From assembly GCF_001613065.1 (NCBI RefSeq), contig NZ_BDBQ01000102.1:1-55638 (forward strand): DNA of 55,638 nucleotides, written 5' to 3'. The notes beneath the pieces were generated by a model that was not told where the DNA came from, made no database searches, and saw only the letters and a list, made by a program, of their open reading frames with translations. Positions 25,979-34,057 of the stretch are shown here, piece after piece; within the stretch, counting starts at the first letter, position 1; each line of letters starts with the position of its first letter. Position numbers and translations under genes: made by a program. The DNA is from Nocardia miyunensis NBRC 108239 (GTDB taxonomy: Bacteria > Actinomycetota > Actinomycetes > Mycobacteriales > Mycobacteriaceae).

Positions 25979-27280
25979 TCAAAGGTTTCCGGCTTCGCGT
26001 TCCAGGTAATCGGCGAACTTCGCCCGTGCGGCTTGCTGTTTCGCCGGAATCCACTGGGTGGGCCACATGCCGTCGGTGGGTTGGTAATCGCGCAGCACCT
26101 GTTTGGCGACCGTGCCCTTGTGCACCTCGGTCGGGCCGTCGGCCAGGCCCATCACGCCGGCGCCGTGGATCATCCGGAAGAACGGCATCTCGTTGGTGGT
26201 GCCGAGTGCGCCGTGGACTTGCATTGCGCGCCAGGCGATGTCGTGCAGCACCGTCGGCATGACGATCTTCGCGGTGGCGATGTCCTTGCGGACCTTCTTG
26301 TAGTCGTTGTACTTGTCGATCTTCCAGGCGGTGTGCAGCACGAACAGCCGGAACTGGGCCAGCTGCGCGTAGGAGTCGGCGATGTAGCCCTGCACGAATT
26401 GCTTGTCCGCCAAACGACTTCCGGCGGTCTCGCGGCTCAGGGCACGCTCGCACATCATGTCCAGCGCCTGCTGCGCCAGGCCGATCGTGCGCATGGCGTG
26501 ATGGATCCGGCCGCCGCCCAGGCGAGTCTGCGCGATGACGAATGCCTGTCCCTCGCCGCCGAGCAGCGATTCGGCGGGCACCCGGACGTTGTCGTAGTGG
26601 ATGAGCGCGTGCGAGCCGCCGTCCAGCGGTTCGCCGTACAGGCCGACGTTGCGCACGATGTCGATGCCGGGGGTGTCGGTGGGCACCAGGAACATCGACA
26701 TGCCCTGGTAGGGGCTGACTTCCGTATTCGTCACGGCCATGACGATCAGGAATGCGGCGGTTCTCGCGTTGGAGGAGAAGAACTTCCAGCCGTTGATGAT
26801 CCAGTCGTCGCCGTCGCGTGTCGCGCGGGTCTCGAAGCGGGTCGGGTCCGCCCCGGCCTGCGGTTCGGTCATCGAATAGCTGGAGAACAGTTCGCCGTCC
26901 AGGAGCGGTTGCAGGTAGCGCTGCTTCTGCTCGGGGGTGCCGTAGTGGGCGATGATCTCGGCGTTGCCGGTGTCCGGGGCCTGACAGCCGAAGACGATCG
27001 GAGCCCAGGACGAACGCCCCAGAATCTCGTTGAGCAGCGCCAGTTTCAGCTGACCGTAACCCTGTCCGCCCAGGTCCGGGCCCAGATGTGTGGCCCACAG
27101 TCCCTGTTCGCGCACCTGCTTCTTGAGCGGCTCGATCGCCGCGCGCCGCGGCCCTTCCAGCGGTACGAACTGCTCGTGCTCCCAGACCAGGTCGAGCGGC
27201 TCGACCTCCTCGCGGACGAACTCATCGGCCCAGTCGAGCTTGCGCTGGTACTCGGGGTCCGTCTCGAAATCCCATGCCAT
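25979..27280 (-). CDS. ACAD10/11-like acyl-CoA dehydrogenase
   Basis: 433 aa. SMTEPQAGADPTRFETRATRDGDDWIINGWKFFSSNA in the FAD/substrate part; helix G reads RLGGGRIHHAMRTIG with no Glu; the end has AMQVHGALGTTNEMPFF and GLADGPTEVHKGTVAKQVL. The GGGRIHHAMR and ADGPTEVH pattern is that of ACAD10/ACAD11 and LvaC-type enzymes, which work with an APH-like kinase to move a 4-hydroxyl group by phosphorylation and elimination. ATG at 27280 with GAGGAGG 5 nt upstream. 175 bp separate it from the kinase gene, and the GAGAAT operator lies 20 bp before its start. Confidence 0.93.
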   Translation of the reverse strand: MAWDFETDPEYQRKLDWADEFVREEVEPLDLVWEHEQFVPLEGPRRAAIEPLKKQVREQGLWATHLGPDLGGQGYGQLKLALLNEILGRSSWAPIVFGCQAPDTGNAEIIAHYGTPEQKQRYLQPLLDGELFSSYSMTEPQAGADPTRFETRATRDGDDWIINGWKFFSSNARTAAFLIVMAVTNTEVSPYQGMSMFLVPTDTPGIDIVRNVGLYGEPLDGGSHALIHYDNVRVPAESLLGGEGQAFVIAQTRLGGGRIHHAMRTIGLAQQALDMMCERALSRETAGSRLADKQFVQGYIADSYAQLAQFRLFVLHTAWKIDKYNDYKKVRKDIATAKIVMPTVLHDIAWRAMQVHGALGTTNEMPFFRMIHGAGVMGLADGPTEVHKGTVAKQVLRDYQPTDGMWPTQWIPAKQQAARAKFADYLEREAGNL

Positions 27281-27300
27281 TGCGCCTCCTCTCTCAAGGT

Positions 27301-27315
27301 GAGAATATCCTTCTC
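27301..27315. promoter_or_regulatory. GAGAAT-type operator in a 35-bp divergent promoter
   Basis: GAGAATATCCTTCTC has 5-bp arms (GAGAA/TTCTC) and the same 15-bp span as the sites at 7663 and 30212, with one departure from the consensus. It fills most of the space between the ACAD (minus) and VOC (plus) starts, so one bound protein would block both. Confidence 0.65.
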
Positions 27316-27795
27316 GTGATAAAGAACGCAATTCTTGATCCTGGTGATCAGTTCCACATCGGCATCGTGGCGCCGGATTTCGAGGCCACCGCGGCGCGGT
27401 TGACCGAGGTGCTCGGCTACGAGTGGGGGCCGGAGGTCGGTGATCTCGTGTCGGTGGACCTGCCCGACGGCAAGAGCGTCGAGTTGAATCTGCGGTGCAT
27501 GTACTCGACGACGGTCCCGCGTCTGGAAGTGGTGCGCAGCGTGGCGGGCACCCTGTGGGAACCGGCGGGGGAGGCCGGTATGCACCACATCGGCTACTGG
27601 TCCGACGACGTCGCCGCCGACACCGAGGCTTTGATCCGGCACGGATACCTGACCGAGGCCACCCGCCGCGGTCCGCAGGGCGGGCTGTTCTTCGCATTCC
27701 TGCGCAGTGCCGAGGGGTTCCGGGTGGAGTTGGTCGATCGCGCGGCCGAATCGGGCATCTCGCGCTGCTGGGCCGCACCGGGCGGTGCGGTATGA
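27316..27795 (+). CDS. VOC-superfamily (glyoxalase/dioxygenase fold) protein
   Basis: 159 aa. Two beta-alpha-beta-beta-beta units: DQFHIGIVAPDFEATAARLTEVLGYEWGP and GMHHIGYWSDDVAADTEALI, with VELVD at the metal-ligand position near the C-terminus. His in FHIG, His in HHIG and the late Glu could bind a divalent metal. Possible roles are lyase, epimerase (methylmalonyl-CoA epimerase-like) or dioxygenase; none can be fixed. GTG at 27316 lies directly after the operator, implying a very short leader. The stop overlaps the SDR start (ATGA). Confidence 0.83.
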   Translation: MIKNAILDPGDQFHIGIVAPDFEATAARLTEVLGYEWGPEVGDLVSVDLPDGKSVELNLRCMYSTTVPRLEVVRSVAGTLWEPAGEAGMHHIGYWSDDVAADTEALIRHGYLTEATRRGPQGGLFFAFLRSAEGFRVELVDRAAESGISRCWAAPGGAV

Positions 27796-28631
27796 GCTCC
27801 GTGGGAATCGTGACCGGAGCCGGTCGCGGGATGGGGTATGCCTGCGCGCAGCGGGTGGCGGGAATGGTCGACGCGCTGCTGCTGGTCGATCGTGACGCGG
27901 CCACGGCGAATGCCGCCCGGGACGTGCTGGCGGCCGAGAATCCCAGTGTGACAGTGCAATCGGTGGAACTCGACATCACCGATACCGAGGGCCTGGCACG
28001 ACTGGCCGAGCGGGTCGGCGATCTCGGCGAGCTGCGTGCGGTCGCCCATGCCGCCGGAATCTCCCCGACCATGGCGGACTGGCGACGCATCTTCACCGTC
28101 GACCTGATCGGCACCGCCCTGCTCGCGCAGACCCTGCGTCCGCTGGCCGTATCCGGCACGGCCACAGTCTGTTTCGCCTCGATGGCCCCGCTGCTGGATC
28201 TCACGCCCCCGGACCCCGCCGCCCTCGCGATACTGGACGATCCGCTCGCCCCGCGGTTCCTGGACCGGTTGCACGAGGCGCTCGGCCCCGCCGTGGAGAA
28301 TTCGGGCGTCGCGTACGGCTGGGCCAAACGCGGCGTGCACCGCTTCGTGGAACGGGAGGCGGTCCGCCTCGGTCCGTCCGGGGCGCGCATCTGCTCGGTC
28401 TCACCGGGCATGATCGATACCCCGCAGGGACGTCAGGAGGCCGCCGAACATGCCAGCATGGCAGCGTTGGTCGAGCGAACTCCGTTGGGCCGCACAGGCA
28501 TTGCTGATGAGGTGGCCGATGTCGTCGCCTTCGCCCTGTCGGACAAGGCAAGCTTCTTGAACGGCATAGACCTGCTGGTCGACGGCGGAGTCGTGGCCGC
28601 AGTCCGGGTGGCGGGGCGAAACGCTGGTTGA
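27792..28631 (+). CDS. SDR family oxidoreductase
   Basis: 279 aa. IVTGAGRGMGYACAQRV binds NAD(P); HAAGISPTMADW replaces the usual NNAG region; YGWAKRG holds the catalytic Tyr and Lys; the C-terminus reads SFLNGIDLLVDGGVVAAVRV. Classical SDR with an atypical middle part (the strand with catalytic Ser reads CFASMAP). Likely an alcohol dehydrogenase or ketoreductase acting with the VOC protein. A decayed copy of its last ~40 codons lies just downstream. Confidence 0.9.
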   Translation: MSSVGIVTGAGRGMGYACAQRVAGMVDALLLVDRDAATANAARDVLAAENPSVTVQSVELDITDTEGLARLAERVGDLGELRAVAHAAGISPTMADWRRIFTVDLIGTALLAQTLRPLAVSGTATVCFASMAPLLDLTPPDPAALAILDDPLAPRFLDRLHEALGPAVENSGVAYGWAKRGVHRFVEREAVRLGPSGARICSVSPGMIDTPQGRQEAAEHASMAALVERTPLGRTGIADEVADVVAFALSDKASFLNGIDLLVDGGVVAAVRVAGRNAG

Positions 28632-28638
28632 ACCCGGC

Positions 28639-28770
28639 TGGGCCGCATCGGCATTGCTGATGACATTGCCGGTGTGGTGCCTGAGCCCGGTCGGATCCGG
28701 CGAGCTTCTCGACCGCCGTAGACCTGCTGGTCGGCGGCGAAGCGGCGGTCGCAGGCGAGGCATCCGCTGA
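28639..28770 (+). pseudogene. Decayed copy of an SDR 3' end
   Basis: Starts 8 bp after the SDR stop. 28639-28663 matches 28486-28510 with two differences, and 28719-28732 matches 28567-28580 exactly, an offset of 153 then 152 bp. Translated: LGRIGIADDIAGVV, a frameshift, then FSTAVDLLVGGEAAVAG, against LGRTGIADEVADVV and FLNGIDLLVDGGVVAA in the intact gene. It is either a tandem duplication or the tail of a replaced SDR gene. The following 28771-29013 shows no gene. Confidence 0.75.
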
Positions 28771-29013
28771 GTGAACTCTATTGCTGACGGATGTTCGGGG
28801 GATCGACATTCGCCCTGATAGGCGATGGGGCCGGCGCGGCGGCAGGAGAACTGGATCGCGCAGCGTGCAGCAGGCGAACGGAACCCGAATGCGTCTGGGA
28901 AGCAGTGGATTTGTCGATTCAGCGGCGAGGCGAGGGTGGTGAGACGGGCATGCGCCTTCGCCCCCGGCGAGATGCGCCGGGGGCGAGGGGCTGTCGTGAT
29001 ACCTCGCGCCGTG

Positions 29014-30189
29014 CTAGACGTTCAGCAGCCGGGCGAGGTTGCCGCCCATGATCTTCGACTGGTCCTCGAGCGACAGGTCCTTGATCTCGTCGACGTAGCG
29101 GGCGGGTTCGGCCAGGCCCTCGGGGTGCGGGTAGTCCGAGCCGAACAGCACGTGATCCGCGCCGATCAGGCCGGACAGCTCGACCAGGTCTTCCTCCCAG
29201 AACGGGCTGACGTAGATGTTCTTGATCATCTCGACCGGATCGCTGGGGAAGCCCTCGGGGGCCTTCTTGTAGATCGCCGCGAGGTCCTCGAGCAGGCCGG
29301 GCAGCCAGGCCGCGCCGTTCTCGATGACCGCGATCTTCAGTTCCGGGAAACGGTACAGCGCGCCGTGGCACACCCAGGAGGCCATCGCGTCGCGGATCGG
29401 CTGCCAGGCGTTGACCATCTTGAAGGTGTTGGTGACGAACGGCAGCATCTCGCGCTGCGTGCCGTCCCATTCCGAGGCGAAGCGGGCGTAACCGCTGTCG
29501 GAGGAGTGCATGGTGACCAGCACGTCGAGTTCGACCACGCGCTTCCAGAACGGATCGAACTCCGGCACCGCGAACGACCGCGGGCCACGGAAGCCGGGAA
29601 CCGGCGCGGGCCGCACGAGAATCGCCTTCGCGCCGCGCTCGACCACCCACTCCAGCTCGGCGATGGCCTTTTCCACGATCGGCAGGCTGATCACCGGCAC
29701 GGTGAAGATGCGGTCCTTGTGGTTGAACGACCAGGTCTCGTACAGCCACTGGTTGAGCGAGTGGATGACCGCGTGGATGAGCTCGGGGTCCGACTTCATG
29801 CGTTCCTCGACGAGGCTGGCCAGCGTCGGGAACATCAGCGCCCGATCGATCTGCAACTCGTCCATGACCTCGATGCGCGCGACCGGATCTCGGAAGGCGT
29901 CGGTGGAGCGGATCGGCTTGCCGAAGATCTCCCGCATGCTCTTGCCCTCGGGATTGCCGTTCTTGAAGTAGTCCTCCATGGCCCCGGGCGCGGCGACGAC
30001 GTCGAAGGTCGGGTTGGGGATGTACTCGCTGATCTGGCCGAGGATCGCGATCTTGGTGCGGCCGTCCACCTCCACGTACTTGACCGCGTCCTGGTACTGC
30101 TTCGGGAGGAACTTGGTCAGCGCCTCCTTGGTCTCGTAGAGGTGGTTGTCGGCGTCGAACAGCCGATAGGGCAGGTCCCGCTTGGGCAT
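29014..30189 (-). CDS. Amidohydrolase family 2 protein
   Basis: 391 aa, metal-dependent hydrolase of the amidohydrolase-2 (ACMSD-like) group. FDADNHLYE near the N-terminus stands for the metal-binding strand (Asp/His pattern rather than HxH), VTMHSSDSGY gives a later His, and FGSDYPHPEGL is the typical C-terminal Asp motif. Members decarboxylate or hydrolyse, often in aromatic and steroid catabolism. ATG at 30189 with AAGGAGA 6-7 nt upstream. Single gene behind a perfect GAGAAT operator; it probably belongs to the same regulon as the AhpD-Rieske and ACAD operons. Confidence 0.9.
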   Translation of the reverse strand: MPKRDLPYRLFDADNHLYETKEALTKFLPKQYQDAVKYVEVDGRTKIAILGQISEYIPNPTFDVVAAPGAMEDYFKNGNPEGKSMREIFGKPIRSTDAFRDPVARIEVMDELQIDRALMFPTLASLVEERMKSDPELIHAVIHSLNQWLYETWSFNHKDRIFTVPVISLPIVEKAIAELEWVVERGAKAILVRPAPVPGFRGPRSFAVPEFDPFWKRVVELDVLVTMHSSDSGYARFASEWDGTQREMLPFVTNTFKMVNAWQPIRDAMASWVCHGALYRFPELKIAVIENGAAWLPGLLEDLAAIYKKAPEGFPSDPVEMIKNIYVSPFWEEDLVELSGLIGADHVLFGSDYPHPEGLAEPARYVDEIKDLSLEDQSKIMGGNLARLLNV

Positions 30190-30211
30190 GTAAGTCTCCT
30201 TCACGTTTTAG

Positions 30212-30226
30212 GAGAATTTTATTCTC
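30212..30226. promoter_or_regulatory. Perfect GAGAAT-N3-ATTCTC operator
   Basis: GAGAATTTTATTCTC, 6-bp arms with a TTT spacer, 22 bp upstream of the amidohydrolase ATG (minus strand). Same layout as 7663-7677. Confidence 0.7.
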
Positions 30227-30386
30227 ACAAGCGGGAGGGTGCAATACATGCAAGGATTACAAGGAAAGCGTGGCCCGGTTCACAGCGAACCGCCAACCAC
30301 TTCCCATGAATTTCGCGGAATCGGCTGATTTGCTCGGGGTTTCGGGCGGTCCGGGTAGAGTCCGTCCGTCATCGGAGGAGCTCGTC

Positions 30387-30995
30387 ATGCAGACCGTCGT
30401 CACGCCCAGAGTTGGCCGTGTTCTCTTCGCCGCAGTCCTGATCGGTGGACTCTCGAGCGCAGCCGCGGCCTTCGCCTGGGCCGCACCGGCTACGAGCGCA
30501 TCGAACACCAGCGACCCGGTCACGACGGAGCCGAGCCCACCGCCGGAGGTGAATCCCGGTGGTCCGAACCCTTCGTCTCCGCCTTCGGGGGTGAGTCCGG
30601 GTGGCCCGAACCACTCTGCCCCGCCGTCGGGTGGGAACCCGGGTGGCCCGAATCACTCGGCTCCGCCGTCGGGTGGGAATCCCGGTGGTCCGAACCACCC
30701 CGCCCCGCCGTCAGGTGTGAATCCGGGTGGCCCGAATCGCCCTGCCCCGCCCTCGGGGGTGAATCCCGGTGGTCCGAACCGCCCCGCCCCGCCCTCAGGA
30801 GTGAATCCGGGCGGGCCGAATCATCCCCGCCCTCCGGTGATCAACCCGGGCGGCCCGATGATCCCCTCGCCGCCGGACTCCGTATTGCCTTGCAACCCAG
30901 CCGATATCAACTGCTACCTCAATCCGGGCTACCCGCCGCGACACAACGACCCGGCCCCGCGGAACCCGCTGCACTGGCCGACCGGCAGCGCCTGA
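30387..30995 (+). CDS. Secreted Pro/Gly-rich repeat protein
   Basis: 202 aa. Signal peptide with hydrophobic core VLFAAVLIGGLSSAAAAFAWAAPA (cleavage near residue 33). The mature part is mostly a 14-residue repeat of the form PPSGVNPGGPNHPA, about seven and a half copies, ending in PCNPADINCYLNPGYPP with two Cys that may pair. Such proteins are extracellular or wall-associated in actinobacteria; no function known. ATG at 30387 with GGAGGAG 6 nt upstream. It stands alone between the divergent amidohydrolase and cysQ. Confidence 0.85.
   Translation: MQTVVTPRVGRVLFAAVLIGGLSSAAAAFAWAAPATSASNTSDPVTTEPSPPPEVNPGGPNPSSPPSGVSPGGPNHSAPPSGGNPGGPNHSAPPSGGNPGGPNHPAPPSGVNPGGPNRPAPPSGVNPGGPNRPAPPSGVNPGGPNHPRPPVINPGGPMIPSPPDSVLPCNPADINCYLNPGYPPRHNDPAPRNPLHWPTGSA
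30537..30870 (+). repeat. 42-bp coding tandem repeats
   Basis: Units begin at about 30537, 30579, 30621, 30663, 30705, 30747, 30789 and 30831 (the last is partial). Each encodes 14 residues with the core NPGGPN. Neighbouring units are near-identical in DNA, which suggests copy number can change by slippage or recombination. Confidence 0.85.
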
Positions 30996-31075
30996 CGCTC
31001 CTGCATTGCGGTACAAGAGAATTCGCCGGTTTCCTCAGGCGACCGTGCGCTGTCGACGATGCCGCGGCCGAGTGC

Positions 31076-31801
31076 TCAGGCGGCCGTGCGCAGCGCCTCG
31101 AGTGCGGCCTCGGCCAGTTCCGGGCGGCAGATGAGCAGGTCGGGCAGGTAGGGGTCCGGGCGGTTGTAGCGCAGCGGCGAGCCGTCCAGCCGCGAGACGT
31201 GCAGGCCGGCGGCGGCTGCCACGGCTACCGGTGCGCAGGAATCCCATTCGTACTGGCCGCCGGAGTGCGCGTAGATGTCCGCTTCGCCGCGCACCACGGC
31301 CATGGCTTTCGCGCCGGCCGAACCCATCGGCAGGGTGGTGGCGTCGAGATGCTTCACCAGGAGTGCGACGCAGGCCGGTGGGCGGCTCCGCGAGACCACC
31401 AGGCGGATCGGGCCGTCCGTGGCAGGCGGGAGTACGGGCGGTTCTCCGGTGTGCAGGACCAGGCCGGAAGCGGGCAGCGCCACCGCGCCCTTGACCGCGA
31501 CGCCGTCGATGGCCAGGGCCACGTGCACGGCCCAGTCCCCGCGGGGTGGCTGGCCGTATTCGCGGGTGCCGTCCAGGGGGTCGATGATCCACACGCGGTC
31601 GCGCTCGAGCCGGATCGGGTCGTCCGTGCTCTCCTCGGAGAGTACGGCGTCGTCCGGGCGGAGTTCGGCCAGCCGTCGCAGCAGCAGCTCGTTCGACTTC
31701 CGGTCACCGGCCGCGCCGCCCTCGTGCCGGATCTCGAGCAGCAATTCACCGGCTTCGGCCGCCAACTGCGCAGCCACGCTGTGATCATCCATGCCAATCA
31801 T
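31076..31801 (-). CDS. cysQ: 3'(2'),5'-bisphosphate nucleotidase CysQ
   Basis: 241 aa, inositol-monophosphatase fold. VLSEES (metal Glu), WIIDPLDGTREY (metal Asp-Pro-Leu-Asp) and GGQYEWDSCAPVAVAAAAG (third metal Asp) are all present. CysQ removes the 3' phosphate from PAP/PAPS made in sulfate assimilation; an inositol phosphatase role is possible for this fold. Several Met codons (31804, 31801, 31792) could start it; 31801 has AAGG 5 nt upstream. Divergent from phoU. Confidence 0.88.
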   Translation of the reverse strand: MIGMDDHSVAAQLAAEAGELLLEIRHEGGAAGDRKSNELLLRRLAELRPDDAVLSEESTDDPIRLERDRVWIIDPLDGTREYGQPPRGDWAVHVALAIDGVAVKGAVALPASGLVLHTGEPPVLPPATDGPIRLVVSRSRPPACVALLVKHLDATTLPMGSAGAKAMAVVRGEADIYAHSGGQYEWDSCAPVAVAAAAGLHVSRLDGSPLRYNRPDPYLPDLLICRPELAEAALEALRTAA

Positions 31802-31953
31802 CATTACCTTGGGCAACCCGAGTGCGCCACAGCCGGGTCCGCGCACCGGTACCCGCGCCGGGGATTCGAGCCCTATACCGGAAAGCGAACGGACCGTGCG
31901 GATGGTTTCACGGAAGTTGTGCATATGGCGGTGAAAACAGCGAAGATTACGGC

Positions 31954-32610
31954 GTGCGAACCAAATTCGCCGCAGAGCTCGCGGCGCTCAGCGAGGAGCT
32001 CGGGAGGCTCGCGGAGTTGGCATCCCTGGCATCCGAACGAGCCGCGGTCGGGTTGGCCCGAGCCGATCTGACCGCCGCGTACGAGGCCCTGGCGGCCGAC
32101 GAGGAACTTCAGACCGGATATACGGCCTGCGAGAATCGGGCCGTCATTCTGCTCGCACTGGAGGCGCCCGTCGCCCGCGACCTACGTCAAGTGGTCAGTG
32201 CCATCCGGATCACCGACGACCTGTCCAGGATCGGCACGCTGATCAGTGCCGTCGCCGAGACCGCGGTGCGGTACTTCCCCGACCCGCTGGCGCCCGACGA
32301 GGTGGCCGAACAACTCGCGAGGATCGGCTACGCGACCGCCGAGCTGATCGCGGCGACCAATGCGGCCATCGCCGCGCCCGCAGGCGAGGGCGATGTCCTC
32401 GTGCCGCCCGATCCGGAGCTGGCCGAACTGCGCGCCGAGGTGCTGGCCCGGGTAGCGGCCCCGGAATGGCCGCACGGGCACGCCGTGGCGATGGATCTGG
32501 CGCTGCTGATCCACCACTACCAGCGGTGTGCCGAGCACTGCGGGCGGATCGGCGGGCTGATCAACTTCTTCCACACCGGCACGCCGCTGTCCCTGGAGAT
32601 CGCGGAGTAG
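31954..32610 (+). CDS. phoU: PhoU-like phosphate regulator
   Basis: 218 aa, all-helical. MRTKFAAELAALSEELGRLAELASLASERA at the start and RAVILLALEAPVARDLRQVVSAIRITDDLSRIG are the PhoU signatures, in two three-helix repeats; the second has HAVAMDLALLIHHYQRCAEHCGRIGGLINFF. It modulates phosphate uptake and two-component signalling. The Pst transporter genes are not adjacent, as often for actinobacterial phoU copies. GTG start at 31954. A hairpin follows. Confidence 0.88.
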   Translation: MRTKFAAELAALSEELGRLAELASLASERAAVGLARADLTAAYEALAADEELQTGYTACENRAVILLALEAPVARDLRQVVSAIRITDDLSRIGTLISAVAETAVRYFPDPLAPDEVAEQLARIGYATAELIAATNAAIAAPAGEGDVLVPPDPELAELRAEVLARVAAPEWPHGHAVAMDLALLIHHYQRCAEHCGRIGGLINFFHTGTPLSLEIAE

Positions 32611-32628
32611 CATCCGCGTCGTTCCGCC

Positions 32629-32658
32629 CGGCCCCGATGACTTCGGTCGCCGGGGCCG
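32629..32658. terminator. GC-rich hairpin with TTCG loop between convergent genes
   Basis: CGGCCCCG pairs with CGGGGCCG, and inside it GAC-TTCG-GTC closes the loop, with two weak pairs between. It lies between the phoU stop and the stop of the convergent AhpD-like gene and probably ends both transcripts; a T tract is weak. Confidence 0.65.
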
Positions 32659-32683
32659 CCGAGTTTCACAGTGCCGCTTGGTA

Positions 32684-33271
32684 TCAGGCCGATCCGTGAT
32701 CCGGCAGATACCGCACCAGCGCTTCCTCGGGTTCGATGCCGAACGAGCGCAGGGCCATGCCGACCATGGCGTAGGTGCCGACGGTGAAGACCAGGTCCAT
32801 CAGCTGGTCCTCGGTCAGTTCCGCGGACAACGCGGCCCAGGTCTCGTCGGCGACGATGCCGTCGGCGAGCAGTTCGTCGACCGAGGAGAGCATCGCCCGA
32901 TCGAGCGGTTTCCATTCGGCGGCAACGGGTTCGGCGGAGATTCGGGCGATCTCCTCGGCCGTCAGGCCCGCGCGCTCGCCCAGGATGACGTGCTGTGCCC
33001 ACTCGTACCCGCACTGCCGCTGATGCGCGACGCGCAGGACGAGCAGTTCGCGCTGCCGGGCGGTGAGCGAGGTGCCCGAGAGCAGGTGCCGGTTGAAGCT
33101 CAGAAACGGTTGCGCCAGTGCGGGATAGCGCGCCAGGGTGCCGAGCAGGTTGGATCCGCTCTGGTTCTCCTCGGTCGGCTTCTTACCGATGACCGAGGTG
33201 CGGAACCCGTCGACGAACGCCGTCATCTCCGGCGACCACTCCGGTTTCGGCAGGGGGGATATGCGGGGCAT
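32684..33271 (-). CDS. Carboxymuconolactone decarboxylase/AhpD-like protein
   Basis: 195 aa. LTARQRELLVLRVAHQRQCGYEWAQHVILGERAGLTAEEIARI is the family helix with a single Cys before YEWAQH; MDLVFTVGTYAMVGMALRSFG is the second conserved part. Closely similar in plan to the protein at 7041-7646, which is also in a Rieske operon. ATG at 33271 with GAGGAG 8-9 nt upstream. Last gene of the large minus-strand operon. Confidence 0.88.
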   Translation of the reverse strand: MPRISPLPKPEWSPEMTAFVDGFRTSVIGKKPTEENQSGSNLLGTLARYPALAQPFLSFNRHLLSGTSLTARQRELLVLRVAHQRQCGYEWAQHVILGERAGLTAEEIARISAEPVAAEWKPLDRAMLSSVDELLADGIVADETWAALSAELTEDQLMDLVFTVGTYAMVGMALRSFGIEPEEALVRYLPDHGSA

Positions 33272-33301
33272 GGTGGTGACTCCTCGTGTGGCGGAACGGG
33301 A

Positions 33302-34057
33302 TCAGGTGTTGCGGCCGCCGTTGACGCCGATGACCTGCCCGGTGATGTAACCGGCCTCTTCGCTGACCAGGAACGCGGTGGTGGCGGCGATGTCCTCGGG
33401 TTGGCCGATGCGGCCCACCGGAGTTCTGGACACTTGCAGATCGAAATCGAAGACGCCCTTGCTCAGGGAGTCCCGCATCATGGGCGTCTCGATGAATCCG
33501 GGCGGAATCGTGTTGACGGTGACGCCGCTCCGGCCGAATTCCAGTGCGAGCACCTTGGTCAGACCGACCACGCCCGCCTTGGAGGACACGTACGCGGCCA
33601 TCCCGGGCACGCCCGAATGCATGCTGGAGGAGGAGATGTTCACGATGCGCCCCCACCCGGCGGCGATCATGTCCGGCAGCACCGCCTGGCAGCAGTCGAA
33701 GGTGCCGGTGAGGTTGACCGCGAGCACCTGATTCCAGGTCTCGGCGGTCACCTCCAGCGAGGGCCCGGCAATGGTGACGCCCGCGCTGTTGACCAGGATC
33801 CCGGGTGCGCCCAGTTGCTCGCGAACCTGCGCGACACCGGCATCGATCGCGGCCCGATCGGTCACGTCGACTTCGTAGCCGATCGCCCGATTGCCGTTCT
33901 CCGCAATGGATTTCGCGGCTGCCTGCGCTGCCGCGCCGTCCCGGTCGAAGATCGCCACCGATGCCCCGTCGGCGGCCAGGCGGCGGGCGATGGCCCCGCC
34001 GATTCCGGACGCGCCGCCGGTGACGATGGCCGTGCGCGGGGTCTGTGCGGTACTCAC
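33302..34057 (-). CDS. SDR family oxidoreductase
   Basis: 251-aa classical SDR. IVTGGASGIGGAIARRL, NSAGVTIAG, catalytic Ser in VNISSSS, YVSSK, and YITGQVIGVNGGRNT at the end. The GTG start overlaps the TauD/TfdA stop (GTGA). The likely role is oxidation of a hydroxyl or reduction of a keto group introduced by the oxygenases of this operon. Confidence 0.94.
   Translation of the reverse strand: MSTAQTPRTAIVTGGASGIGGAIARRLAADGASVAIFDRDGAAAQAAAKSIAENGNRAIGYEVDVTDRAAIDAGVAQVREQLGAPGILVNSAGVTIAGPSLEVTAETWNQVLAVNLTGTFDCCQAVLPDMIAAGWGRIVNISSSSMHSGVPGMAAYVSSKAGVVGLTKVLALEFGRSGVTVNTIPPGFIETPMMRDSLSKGVFDFDLQVSRTPVGRIGQPEDIAATTAFLVSEEAGYITGQVIGVNGGRNT

Noticed and set aside
25979..28411. Very long minus-strand frame (810 codons) suggesting a fusion protein.
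   Set aside because: Only the part from 27280 down has ACAD features and an SD; the rest is antisense to the VOC and SDR genes.
30537..30870. CRISPR-like regular repeats.
   Set aside because: Repeats are contiguous 42-bp coding units without unique spacers; they encode a Pro/Gly-rich protein.
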